Of a stretch of 64,000 nucleotides of DNA, positions 28,001 through 35,351 are shown piece by piece. The notes beneath the pieces are model-generated. The model was not told where the DNA came from. It made no database searches and saw only the letters and a program-made list of their open reading frames with translations. The stretch is from Phoronis australis. Lineage: Eukaryota; Phoronida; Phoronidae. Numbering within the stretch: the stretch's first letter is position 1; the number at the start of each line of letters is the position of its first letter. The stretch covers positions 1,003,066-1,067,065 of the forward strand of contig NMRA01000004.1 of the NCBI GenBank assembly GCA_002633005.1, given 5' to 3'. Both the position numbers and the translations under genes were made by a program.

Positions 28001-31000
28001 AGCCAATTGCCGCTTAGCAAGCGGCTTAGAGAGGCTTCACATGACTGTACGTGTCGTCACAACCGGAAGTCACGCTTCACAAAGTCACGCTTCACAACAT
28101 ATGTATAGATCGACCCTACACTGCAGAAAGGACAGTCGGGTTGCCTGGAGCATAAAGGTGTTCTAAAAGAGGTTTTCGGTAATGCAAACGCAAGGAAGTC
28201 GGACTTACCTATTGTGTGGTTAGATTTAAAGAATACTTACGGTTTCATGACACATTAATTGATTAGGAAGGTGACTACGCCTTATCATGTTCTAGAAGGA
28301 GTCCAGTAGGTCATCAGCAACTATTTCAACAGCAAATTGATGCGATTTTCTACAAATGAGTTCACAATGAGTTCTTGGCAAAAGGAAACATAAACCAGCA
28401 CCAGATTCAATCAATGGGTGAGACGTCATGGAAATATCGGGGTAAGGTGTACGTCAGCAGCCAAAGAGACATCACGAACGTGAGGGACACAGCTCAGGGA
28501 GAGTCTGAGTAAGATCGGCGGAGGCAATTTGCCAGGGAATATCAAGTTGTGGTGTTAAAGGCGAAGGCAACCTTTTTCCATGTCATTTTGAGCTAAAATA
28601 AGGTTGGTTGGTTATCCTAGACATATTTTCCACTTAATTACAGCTTTTCGTAATTTTATTAATTACTCGTCCGCTACTGCGGAAGTGACGTTTTAGGAGG
28701 CAAGCATTTCGCGCCAATTTCTTTTCATATAGTCTGACTGTGAGAGCTGCCGAGTCAGTCATTGTTCTACCTCGGTTGTGTTAAGTTCCGTCGTCGTTTG
28801 CTTTCATTTACTAGTCAGTCAACATGCCACACTGTTGCTGCGTACCGGAATGTACTANGGGCCTTTAATCACTCCCACTACTCAATATCGCTGCAGGGCT
28901 GCTTAGAGGCTCTGGGCTGGAGAAAACAGCACAGGGCGAATCACTACTGGTTTCAGGAATTGCACGCTCTGGGGTACGTTCGGAGGCACAGGTGACAGTA
29001 GATGAAGTGCCTCAACTGGCTCCAGTCACTTTACTGGCCACAGCTCGCGAGGCTTCTCGCTTCAAAAAAGCACTTCTCGGGGGTGGCGACGGGGCACTGC
29101 CGGGAATCAACACAGACGGAATGGCATCCTTCTTCAGGCGTTGTTTCGCAGGGACCTTCGTCAGTTCAGCGTACAAATCCCTTTCGTAAGCGGAGGGCAA
29201 AAAGTGCTTGCCACACACACGGTAATTCGCCACTGCTTTGTACATGTACGTTACGTGGACGGGTAACGCTGCCTTCTGCACACGAACGAGCCAAGTACGG
29301 CGAAGTCTGTCATCCATCGGAAAGCGATGCAAAGGTACTCCCAAAGCGCGCGTGAGTCGATAATTAGTACAGTCCGGTACGCAGCAACAGTGTGGCATCT
29401 TGACTGACTAGTAAATGAAAGCAAACGACGACGGAACTTAACACAACCGAGGTAGAACAATGACTGACTCGGCAGCTCTCACAGTCAGACTATATGAAAA
29501 GAAATTGGCGCGAAATGCTTGCCTCCTAAAACGTCACTTCCGCAGTAGCGGACGAGTAATTAATAAAATTACGAAAAGCTGTAATTAAGTTGAAAATATG
29601 TCTAGGATAACCAACCAACCTTATTTTAGCTCAAAATGACATGGAAAAAGGTTGCCTTCGCCTTTAACAATTCGGTTTACTGCTCACGATCTCAAGGACG
29701 TTATCGGTTTACCGCATTCCGATCTCAAAAGTCAAGCTTATGGAGCGGGAGGCAAACCAGCTTATTAGGAAGTGGTTGGGGGTGCCAGTGCGTTTTACGT
29801 CGGTTGAATTATATACTAGGACGGCCGCAGTATCCCTTTCACTAGGATCTCTGGTTGAAGACTTCAAGGTGTCAAAATCAAGGAAAGTTCCCACAATCCG
29901 AGATTAGTCAGCTTATCAAAGATTCGAGTATTAGCAGGCTGAAACAGGAATCCTCAAGTGGTAGTGAATTAACAAAGCAGAGAGCCGCCTCCGCAGTCTG
30001 TTGTGGTCGACAAGGTCTGGATTTTGTACCATCCACTATATGGAAGGCAACAAAGGGGACGGAAAGCGAGATATAGTACCCAATGAGATTCGTGAGGCGA
30101 AAGAAGAGAAGTGCGTCGCTCGAGCAGTTGGTATGAAGAAACAAGGCGAATGGACCACCTGTGAAGGAGTACTACTCAGGGAGAATCATTGCAACGGACC
30201 TTCTCCACATGGGAGCAGCACACGCAGAGATTTTTATTGTGCTCAGTGTATGACACCTCACCAACTAGGAGCAACGTAAAGTTACGGAAGTAGGGAGACG
30301 ACGACAGATGTAGCCGTTGTGGCAAAGTGGAGTACCTAGGACCTGTCCTTCCACTTGCATGGTGGCCTGGGCAGAGGGGAAGTACACTTGACGGCACAAC
30401 AAGGTCCTCAAGGAATTGTGCACGCACTAGACCTGGAGAGAAGAAACATGATGAAGGTAGTGAAGAAGTTTATCTATTTTACGTCAGCTGGCTGCAAGAT
30501 GGGTATCAGTGACGCTGGAGGAATCTTGTCTATGGCGAATTATTGGTGCATCGAGGCAGATCTGGGGAAACAAAGCAGATTACCTGCCCATATAGCTTCA
30601 ACAATTTTATAAGACTTGACATTATTTTGTGGTCAGACACAGCGCAGGTGGTAGTCTTGGTGGAATTAACTGTGCCGTGGGATACTAGGAAACAGGAAGT
30701 TCAGGAGAAGAAAGCTTTGAAGTACAACGACCTGAGACATGCGTGTTCTAGAAGTTTACCGGTTGAGATAGGGGCCTGAGGTTTTGTGACATCAATCTTG
30801 TGGAGGGTGTCAAGGATGCTGGGAATTTCAACTAAATCTAATGAGGTTTATGATGAAGTCAGTAGCAGCCGCAGCGGAGTCAGCATCAACATGGTTGCGG
30901 TTGCAGAAGATCAAACAGTGTCAAGATCAAACAGTGTCAAGCCGGAGCCTGATCAACCAGTGGCGCCTAACGTTGGAGTGTGTTCAAGTTAAAGGTTGAA

Positions 31001-34000
31001 ACTTGATGTGAAGACGTCATTTTGGCGATCATTGGGCCGAGAAGCAGAGTAACATCATATGTTTAAAGTAAGTTTTAAAATTTTATGCGAAGGGATTGCA
31101 TGACCAGGTTGAGAAAATTGCTAGTTAGCGATTTTAAATTATTTTGTTTTATTTTATTAGACTAGGACAGCCTCTAGGTGGAGCTCCTGTTGTTAAAGGC
31201 TACGATGGCGTTAGTGGTACAGTAGGACCATTTAAAGTCCTGCTCTCAAACTGCCCATGTGGTTCCAATATCCGAAAATACTACATAAATTCTTATTTTC
31301 GACACCCTTTCTTTATATTCCTTTCGTCTTTCTTGCCAAAAGCGATTTTTAACAATATTTGACCCTTCTCTGTGAGCGTATAATTACCGGCTGTCATCGG
31401 TTATTTCCGTACCCACATTTCTGGCTCATCAGTTCAGGAACTTTTCCTGAACGCCGCCATTTTTCCTTGTAACTATGGCTTGCTCGAAAAGACTTCATAA
31501 TTTTGTTTTATTAGTACTATCTCGTGATTCGTTTGCATATGTAGTGTATTTATAGTTATAGTTAGTAGTCGTTGATTTTTTTTTGGAATGTTAGGAACCA
31601 ATATGAGTCGAACCAATTTCTTTTCGGTTTTACTTTTCTTCTCGTTTTGAAAAAGTACTTCGCTATCATCGGAAAGGTAGTACATTCTACTCAGTAAAAA
31701 TCGAAAAAGTATCAAAATCGGGGCAAGCAGTGTAAAGTTATTGCAAGTTTTGTGGCGAAATTTGGGTCACTTTGTTTGGATCGCGTCGGCCATATTGGAG
31801 GACAGCGGGATAAGTTACGAGTTTAAAACTTTGTGTAAATTGTTTTCGCCAACAAATTACGGTGAAATTTAGTTAGACATATCTTTACTTACTATTCTGC
31901 ACGATTTAACAGTGTTCACCAAATTTCAGCCTCGCAGTTGTTACTCATTAAGTGATAAATGTGCTCACAATTCCCGTTGGACTTCGTCTCATTTCTGGCG
32001 GCACCGACAACATGGCGACTTTTGCTGAACTGAAAGGCATGTTCAATCGGCTACTTTGTAATTTGTGAAGATTAAACGTTGATACATTTTGACAAACGTT
32101 GCTACAAAAAAGAAACTTTGTTCAATTTTCGTGTTTTTTGTGTTTGTGGCCAGCGACCAGTTAGGCCTAAGGGTAGTCTTGGCGCAAAGCTGGCGTGCGT
32201 TCAGTAGACGCTAGGACCTACGCTAGGACCTTGCAAAATCCTAGTCAAAGTCACATGTTCTCATTTAAAATACACGGCAATATCTCACGTAATCTCGCGA
32301 AGTCTTGCTTCTTAGCGAGGTCCTAGCGCTACTGAACGGGAGGCTGTATAGGCCTACTAACAAGCTGTATTTTGACTATAGTCTTCACTGGTAGCTGGTG
32401 ACTGAGGCTAACTAAGGTCTGCCGCGGCAGTGTGACACAGGACTAACCAGCCCGTAATTTCATGCAAGTGTCTGAAACTACCCTTGAATATATGCAGCAT
32501 TTATCATTTGACCATTTTACTTCGACAAAACAGCTTGCAACCGCATGCATTTACCGTTCGCCAGTGTCTGGTCTCGATCCGCACCGGGTCCGATAGGCTG
32601 CGGTCCCGAGTCTGGCAAAATAATTTCTGTCAAAATTTATTCGCCACATTTCTTCAGCAAATTCCATAAAATTGTCCGTAGTTTGATTTTATCAAAATTA
32701 AGGCGCGCTGTCGATTTTTTTATCCCCGTTTGCTGGCTGGTAACAGTACAGGCACTGCTCCAGTCGCACTGACGGCGTTTTCTCGGCCTGGGTTCCTGAA
32801 TGAATTGTACTTCCGGGTTCGCGGCAAGTTCAAAATGGCGGTGGTTCTTCGGGTGCGAATCGTGAGTGGCGCGTTCATTTAAACTTTTTTCGAGTACGGA
32901 TCGTGTATTAGTTTTGGGGTAGGTACTTCTTGGATCCTTATAACATCCTCTAACCAAGTAATAAGGGTTAACAACGTGTGAGAGCAGGACTTTAAGAGAG
33001 GGAATCAATGATGCTTGCGATGCCTAAAAAGAAACTTTGGCAAAAACAGCATAACTTAAGCAAAAACAGTCTCTTTAAAAGTACACTTCACAATCTTTAT
33101 TTTCACCATTTTAAAACAGTCAACAACTAATCTGAGTAACAAGAAAATAAGACTGCAACTAGATTTACATGCATTAGCGAACAACACTGCACAGTTCCGC
33201 ATATGTCTTGTTACATATCTGTTTGAGTTCATAAAATGTGAAGCTCAAAGTCAATCAACATCCATTTTGTTGACTTACCACCATAAGATAATTAAACATA
33301 AACATTTTGTTCAATGAGAAATCAAGTGGAGGAACATCATCTGAGAAAAAGTCAAATTTATTTGTGAAGTTTTAGCGGTAAGAGAGTTTTGGAGGACCTA
33401 TCGTCAAAATTTCCAGAAAATCGCATTAGGAGTGCTATTTCAGGGTGTGGAAACGATCCCATTGCTGCGCCTTTAAATTCGAGCTTGGAACGAGAAAACA
33501 CCAAACTCGCTGAATCGGTTCCATGCGCACGTTACACCAAACAGCTCCATAGGCCTCCAATCACCTTAAACTCCAGTCCCGTGTCATTAGTTTGGTGATA
33601 GTAGTATTTTATTCCTGGTACGGAAATGGGATTTAGGGGTCTTCGGATATCGCAGCTGGAATTCATAGGCGCAGCCGTGCAATCATTTGAAATAAAGATA
33701 TTCTGTTTATTTTAGATAACAACGTTTGCACTTTAATCCAACGAGATCGTCGACCAATGAAACAAGTCACGTGGTCAAGCTCTGAGGTAGACAGTCACAG
33801 CTATCTCGATGACGGATCAGGTAAATTGTTTAATGAAAAGATTTATCGTTAGCAATGCTTGGAAAAAATCGAACCCATGATACCTTTTTTGCTTTGGTGT
33901 TTAAAACAAATTAAAAAAAAAAACATTTTTGTTGACTTTCAGTTTTGCTCTTTATAAATGATTACAAACATCTCATCAAAGAATACAATTTTTAAATTTA

Positions 34001-35351
34001 TCATTTGTAACAAATAACGTGAAATCGCTAAAGTAGCGCATTTCTAATACATGTCATTATGTCAATAATTTAGAGGCTCGTTTGTACAGATACGTGTATG
34101 TCAAAATTGATCGTGAAAAGCAATTCATCATACGAAAAGCTTGCTGTGCTTTGAGACTCAGTGCAAAAGTGATACGTAATCAATGTTGAGCATAGACTTT
34201 GAAAAGCTGCAAATTTCTAATTCTTGTCATTAAATCAACATCACGAAAAAAATAAAAAAACGTAAGGGTACCAGAGTTTAGGATTTTATGGAACAGTATT
34301 CTAGTCTGAAAAAGTGACGTCGTCGCACAAAAATCTAGCTTTTGTGGGTTCGTTATGCTGTGTAACATTTGAAGTCAAAGTGTTGTGTAACTTTTGAAGT
34401 GTCAGTTTCGACGAGCGCTGCTGATCAGGGACCACGTTCAGTGACTTGATCCGAGTCCCAGTCTTAAAAGTCTTAGCTGCATTGCGAAACAGTGTTTGCT
34501 CCCTTGGAGGTACGCCACTGGGTAAAACGCAGACGTACAAAGTAGCTCTTAGTCGATTGAGATTCCTGAGACGCATAATAAGTCATGACAAAATCCGTCT
34601 TTCTGGACGGGACTGTTGGTTCCGTTAGAGAAATGATTTGATGTACGCAGGATATTTTGAAAAACATTAGTTCAATTCTCTTTTCATTCCCTTTGGAAAA
34701 CACGTGTTTCACTGCAAAATATGGAAATACGCAGAACCTGAAGAGTAAATTTATCGCAAAACGTTAAGCTGAGGTCTATTCGGATACACTCTACGCTCGA
34801 CGCAGGCGACCAAGCGCAACACTTGAAGCTAGCGTGAAAAGGGGAAATATAACTTAATTGCGTGCTGGAATTACAGTGTTGAAGGGTGGCTGAACTGATT
34901 TTCAGTAAAAATCGACGGGCAATTGTCTGGTCATTCTGTTTTATTAAAACGCCATTAAGTTTATTATCGTCATTATTTCAGTGAAAAGGGGAAATATAAC
35001 TTAATTGTGTGCTGCAATTACAGTGTTGAAGGGTGGCTGAACTGATTTTCAGGTAAAAAGCGACGGGGCAATTGTCTGAACATGATGTTTATTAAAACGC
35101 CATTACCTTTATTGTCATCATCATTTCAGAGGATACGTTGGCTTCTCACTTACCTGCAGCTCCTGGTTGTAATCCGTAATATTTGTGTTGTAATTCCATG
35201 CTGCCAAAACACTATTGTAGTAAACTTCTTGAGCTCTCTGGTTGTACTGCTCCAACCAATCGCGCGCGACATTTTCGTCCGTAATTTTCTGCGCTTCCGT
35301 CTCCTGCAGCGAGTACGTGCAATACACGAAAACGACAAAAACGCGAAACAT
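892..35351 (-). CDS. ACE: Angiotensin-converting enzyme (peptidase M2) gene, 5' part: exons 1-6 plus three alternative copies of exon 7
   Basis: Spliced gene assembled by reading conserved ACE segments and checking intron phases. Join 35351-35154, 13802-13635, 13072-12838, 9900-9703, 9065-8968, 6109-5940, then one of 4629-4505, 2088-1964 or 1016-892. Phases run 0,0,1,1,0,2 and then 1 after exon 7; every junction has GT/AG. The product is a secreted or membrane zinc dipeptidyl carboxypeptidase: signal peptide, the NYNTNIT segment, [43 protein letters not shown], then HEMGH at residues 373-377, ten residues earlier than in testis ACE. This matches one ACE domain; there is no sign of a second N-terminal domain. 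The third zinc ligand (the FHEAIGD exon), the chloride and substrate histidines and any membrane anchor would lie beyond position 1. No in-frame stop was seen in any exon, so the gene looks functional. Confidence 0.9.
1239..1372. mobile_element. MITE family A, copy 1
   Basis: About 135-bp inverted-repeat element. The left end is CGTTCAGTAACGCTAGGACC and the right end is its near complement with GGTCCTAGCGT...TACTGAACG. The core contains CGAGATTACGTGAGATATTG and CACGTGACTTTGACTAGG. Other copies lie at 13867-13994 and 32196-32336. It sits in the intron between ACE exons 7b and 7c. No target duplication is evident. Confidence 0.7.
1964..2088 (-). CDS. ACE: ACE exon 7b: zinc-binding exon, second copy
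   Basis: 125 nt with the same phases as 7a. It reads [16 protein letters not shown], then [17 protein letters not shown] and RGGANPG. The acceptor TACTTCTTACAG is strong; the donor is CCAG|GTAAACC. The zinc motif and the cysteine are intact and there is no stop. Positions equivalent to testis-ACE 391/403 are Ile/Gly, unlike either human domain, and HY replaces ED in the S2' segment. The intron separating it from 7a is 2.4 kb and holds a MITE. Confidence 0.88.
2089..4504. other. ACE intron between alternative exons 7a and 7b
   Basis: No ACE exon copies other than 7a and 7b were recognised around this intron. In particular there is no second exon 6 and no exon 8. This argues for tandem exon duplication within one gene rather than three partial genes. 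Apart from the family C element at 3719-4138 I see nothing else. Confidence 0.6.
3719..4138. mobile_element. MITE family C, copy 1
   Basis: About 420-bp element with terminal inverted repeats GTTGCATGAAAC at both ends, extending as CCAAATAGGGACTCAGCTAAG on the left and CTTAGTTGAGTCC..TTTGGGACTG on the right. An internal GTTGCATGAAAAGATCCCTA lies near 3933. Related copies are near 18.0-18.6 kb and 19.86-20.21 kb. The 90-aa open frames on both strands here are products of this palindromic sequence. Confidence 0.7.
4505..4629 (-). CDS. ACE: ACE exon 7a: zinc-binding exon, N-domain-like version
   Basis: 125 nt, phase 2 to 1. It begins [16 protein letters not shown], then [17 protein letters not shown] and RRGANPG. 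The acceptor CACATTTCAG is good; the donor CCAG|GTAGCG is moderate. It carries two zinc histidines and the catalytic glutamate in HEMGH. At the positions equivalent to testis-ACE 391 and 403 it has Tyr and Arg, the pair found in the human N domain (Y369/R381), and the TV before HHEMGH is also N-domain-like. It is the closest of the three copies to exon 6. Confidence 0.92.
4630..5939. other. ACE intron 6, no feature recognised
   Basis: Intron between exons 6 and 7a. There are overlapping open frames near 5600-5910 on both strands without recognisable family or splice context. I see no repeat shared with the rest of the window. Confidence 0.5.
5940..6109 (-). CDS. ACE: ACE exon 6 (disulfide / substrate-site segment)
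   Basis: 170 nt, phase 0 to 2. It starts [20 protein letters not shown], then PPAFWNHSM, then [19 protein letters not shown]. The acceptor is CATTTACAG and the donor TTTTCG|GTAAGAT. The VVC cysteine should pair with the cysteine in exon 7 (KQC, TAC or QQC in the three copies), so any of the three downstream exons keeps the disulfide. The ASAW segment lines the active-site groove in known ACE structures. Confidence 0.93.
7204..7731. mobile_element. Foldback element with ~70-bp terminal inverted repeats
   Basis: The left arm begins TTGCGTCCTCATCGCGAGGA and continues through CCGTGGTGGTGTTCGGCTGA to TGACGTAATCGGC. The right arm reads GATTACGTCATCAGCCGAGC through CACCACCACGGCAGTT to TCCTCGTGATAAGGACGCAA, the reverse complement of the left with few mismatches. 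About 530 bp in total, with no transposase and no clear target duplication. It is the only copy seen in this window. Confidence 0.7.
8725..8900. repeat. Element related to family B (CTCGCGA / CACGTGATCAC), fragment
   Basis: Contains AATCTCGCGAAAAGGCAGGA, CAAGCACGTGATCACACGAA and a pair of inverted CCGGT..CATCTGATTGGTTTGA / CAAAAACCAATCAGATG segments. Similar strings recur at 12630-12800 and 19700-19840, which suggests copies of one short nonautonomous element. Confidence 0.45.
8968..9065 (-). CDS. ACE: ACE exon 5 (NMWAQTW)
   Basis: 98 nt, phase 1 to 0. It encodes [19 protein letters not shown] and ends TLIER. The acceptor is TTTTTCCAG and the donor [20 protein letters not shown] is an invariant motif of ACE and ACE2-type enzymes. 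Confidence 0.93.
9703..9900 (-). CDS. ACE: ACE exon 4
   Basis: 198 nt, phase 1 to 1. It contains [19 protein letters not shown], a helix with [20 protein letters not shown], and ends [10 protein letters not shown]. The acceptor is CCACTACAG and the donor CTAG|GTACGG. These match the ACE lid and helix region just before the NMWAQTW motif. Confidence 0.93.
11034..11196 (+). repeat. Family D repeat, copy 1
   Basis: Starts GGGGCGGATCCAGGATTTTG, contains CAGACATTCGCACCCCCGTA and AAATGGAATCTGGGAGAATT, and ends in a C-run followed by CTTAAATACGCC. The ends GGCGGATC.. and ..TACGCC are roughly complementary. Near-identical copy at 59112-59272; others at 23727-23883 (opposite strand) and 51056-51212 (diverged). 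Confidence 0.75.
12630..12800. repeat. Family B repeat fragment
   Basis: Has CTAGTTTGATCACTTGCTTG and TTTTCGCGAGATTCTCGCCTC followed by TACCGAACGCATGCC. The 3' end matches the end of the 19700-19840 copy (CTCGCATCTACGGAACGCAGG). Confidence 0.45.
12838..13072 (-). CDS. ACE: ACE exon 3
   Basis: 235 nt, phase 0 to 1. It begins [17 protein letters not shown] and includes [20 protein letters not shown] and the ending EAAGLNG, which are strongly diagnostic of peptidase M2. The acceptor is CTTTCAG and the donor AAACG|GTATGG; the split glycine codon is completed by exon 4. Confidence 0.93.
13635..13802 (-). CDS. ACE: ACE exon 2
   Basis: 56 codons, phase 0 to 0, from [10 protein letters not shown] to DKEKYKK. 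The acceptor is a T-run followed by TAG; the donor is AAAAAG|GTATGTG. It corresponds to the ACE segment after the NTNIT helix that carries the LxxFDxxxxxN and Ixxxxxxxx(S/D)I helices (here [14 protein letters not shown]). A sequon N-A-S is present. The opposite-strand open frame over this exon is a shadow. Confidence 0.88.
13867..13994. mobile_element. MITE family A, copy 2
   Basis: Left end CCGTTCAGTAACGCTAGGAC, core CGAGATTAAGTGAGATATTG, right end AGCTAGGTCCCAGCGTTACTGAAC. Located 60 bp upstream of ACE exon 2 within intron 1. Confidence 0.7.
14509..14625. repeat. Imperfect ~20-bp tandem repeat
   Basis: Five or so degenerate units around TTGATTTTTACGAATTNGG (TTGATTCTTACGAATTAAGA, TTGATTTTTACGAATTTCG, TTGAATTTTACGTATTTGTG). 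It looks like a short decayed minisatellite. Confidence 0.55.
17999..18577. mobile_element. MITE family C, copy 2, with tandemly amplified right end
   Basis: The left end GGTTGCATGAAACAGTCCCA matches copy 1. The element runs to about 18430, and then its right terminal sequence is repeated in tandem to 18577 (described separately). Confidence 0.65.
18406..18577 (+). repeat. Tandem repeat of a transposon end, 5 units of ~34 bp
   Basis: The unit is GAGTCCCTATTTAGGACTG plus TTTCATGCAAMCCGT; units start near 18406, 18439, 18474, 18508 and 18545. Each unit is the right terminus of the family C MITE, so the array arose from the element end. Confidence 0.8.
19676..19840. repeat. Family B repeat, copy
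   Basis: Contains GCAAGAATCTCGCGAAGGAA, GCGTGATCACGTGCTTCGCT, GCCGATCACGTGGCGAAGTC and ends CTCGCATCTACGGAACGCAGG. It is internally palindromic around CACGTG and resembles the segments at 8725-8900 and 12630-12800. Confidence 0.5.
19861..20211. mobile_element. MITE family C, copy 3, left-truncated
   Basis: Shares TGAGCTCCTCTTTGACTAAT, the internal GATGCATAAAAAGATCCCTA and the right end CCCTATTTGGGACTGTTTCA with copy 1. The left terminal repeat is missing. Confidence 0.6.
23727..23883 (-). repeat. Family D repeat, copy 2
   Basis: Reverse orientation: CGGATTTAGGGGGGCAAGGG, TTCTCCCAGATTCCATTTGA and a C-run, then AATTTCCTGGATCTGCCC. Confidence 0.7.
25399..25605 (+). repeat. Family E repeat, copy
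   Basis: Shares TGTGGACTTTTGTCTCGTTTTC, GAATTTTTGTTTATCTGAGG, CGGACAGTTTTGCTCATTTC and CGCCAAATGGGGGGCTCGTT with the copies at 47007-47270 and 60446-60661. Confidence 0.65.
27941..28016 (-). repeat. tRNA-like sequence, probable SINE head
   Basis: The minus strand reads GGCTCTTGGGCGAATGGTTT..GACGC (box A-like) and CCCGGGTTCTAGCC (box B-like) at tRNA spacing. The arms do not all pair, so I do not call a functional tRNA. Confidence 0.35.
28121..28554 (+). pseudogene. Decayed reverse-transcriptase ORF, 5' fragment
   Basis: Reading the plus strand across frameshifts gives [18 protein letters not shown], then the RT palm motif A region [32 protein letters not shown], then [14 protein letters not shown] and [15 protein letters not shown]. 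This order matches an RT family I know from lancelets, cnidarians and molluscs (GC(L/I)EHxG.., LDLANA(Y/F)G.P, LPGKxKxWLY). The stretch that should hold the catalytic MDD motif is missing, so there is an internal deletion as well as stops. It is interrupted by the TTAA transposon at 28559. Function is inferred from family memory only. Confidence 0.65.
28555..28558. other. TTAA target-site duplication, left
   Basis: TTAA directly precedes AGGCGAAGGCAACC. The matching TTAA is at 29664-29667. Confidence 0.85.
28559..29663. mobile_element. Kolobok-like DNA transposon, nonautonomous, copy 1
   Basis: 1105 bp, flanked by TTAA, with ~300-bp terminal inverted repeats (28559-28857 and 29365-29663) starting AGGCGAAGGCAACCTTTTTC. 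It encodes a THAP-domain ORF on the minus strand (29398-29012) but no catalytic transposase domain. TTAA duplications together with a THAP-domain transposase are features of the Kolobok superfamily. Both arms include the THAP start codon. One ambiguous base (n) is at 28858, at the inner edge of the left arm. It is inserted in the decayed RT element. Confidence 0.8.
29012..29398 (-). CDS. THAP-domain protein fragment of the transposon
   Basis: 128 aa starting [15 protein letters not shown]2CH zinc-finger pattern: cysteines at the N-terminus (CCVPDC), [13 protein letters not shown], then RVCGKHF supplying the last Cys and His. A proline-rich tail follows ([12 protein letters not shown]) and a stop. 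It would bind DNA (transposon ends in the family) in the nucleus. No RNase H-like catalytic core follows, so it is a truncated transposase or one exon of it. The overlapping plus-strand frames at 28992-29355 are shadows. Confidence 0.75.
   Translation of the reverse strand: MPHCCCVPDCTNYRLTRALGVPLHRFPMDDRLRRTWLVRVQKAALPVHVTYMYKAVANYRVCGKHFLPSAYERDLYAELTKVPAKQRLKKDAIPSVLIPGSAPSPPPRSAFLKREASRAVASKVTGAS
29664..29667. other. TTAA target-site duplication, right
   Basis: TTAA directly follows GGTTGCCTTCGCCT. Confidence 0.85.
29668..30935 (+). pseudogene. Decayed reverse-transcriptase ORF, 3' fragment with PD-(D/E)xK-like tail
   Basis: Continues the element broken at 28554. Across several frames: [73 protein letters not shown], a C-x2-C near 30310 (CSRCG), ALDLERRN, then [20 protein letters not shown] with [30 protein letters not shown] and [17 protein letters not shown]. 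The segment resembling RPDxxLWS...VxLxELTVPWE looks like a restriction-like endonuclease fold with a changed catalytic lysine. Stops and frameshifts show it is dead. It ends in spacer near 30935. Confidence 0.65.
30936..32190. other. Intron 1 segment, nothing recognised
   Basis: AT-rich; short open frames only (for example 31144-31362 plus and 31473-31715 minus) with no family resemblance. Confidence 0.5.
32196..32336. mobile_element. MITE family A, copy 3
   Basis: Opposite orientation to copies 1 and 2: GCGTTCAGTAGACGCTAGGA at the left, AATATCACG..TAATCTCGCGAAG in the core, and CCTAGCGCTACTGAACGG at the right. Confidence 0.7.
34833..35128. repeat. 148-bp tandem duplication next to ACE exon 1
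   Basis: Two copies, 34833-34980 and 34981-35128, each starting GTGAAAAGGGGAAATATAAC, containing AGGGTGGCTGAACTGATTTT and ending ATTTCAG. They differ by scattered substitutions. The array lies just inside intron 1, about 25 bp from the exon 1 donor. Confidence 0.85.
35154..35351 (-). CDS. ACE: ACE exon 1: signal peptide and N-terminal helix
   Basis: This exon encodes 66 residues. It starts [10 protein letters not shown], a hydrophobic signal peptide probably cut near residue 20, and continues to the ACE-typical WNYNTNIT (sequon N57-I-T) and ends YNQELQ. The frame is open upstream to a Met at 35423, but I prefer the start at 35351 because it puts the hydrophobic leader at the N-terminus. The donor after GAGCTGCAG is GTAAGTGAG, phase 0. 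The intron that follows is about 21 kb. A 148-bp tandem duplication begins about 25 bp beyond the donor. Confidence 0.9.

Larger units (their letters stand above)
13803..35153. other. ACE intron 1 (21 kb), repeat-rich
   Basis: No ACE exon was recognised here. It hosts MITE families A, B, C, D and E, tRNA-like elements, a decayed RT element (28121-30935) and a THAP/TTAA transposon inserted in it. Open frames of 60-130 aa are scattered on both strands without family matches, for example 16354-16716 and 25002-25397. Confidence 0.6.

Noticed and set aside
27941-28016. Functional tRNA gene
   Set aside because: Box A- and box B-like strings are present but the stems do not pair fully; a SINE head is more likely. 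The same applies at 36240-36312 and 56434-56501.
28992-29355. Plus-strand open frames of 65 and 117 aa
   Set aside because: They are antisense to the THAP-domain frame, which has the recognisable C2CH pattern.
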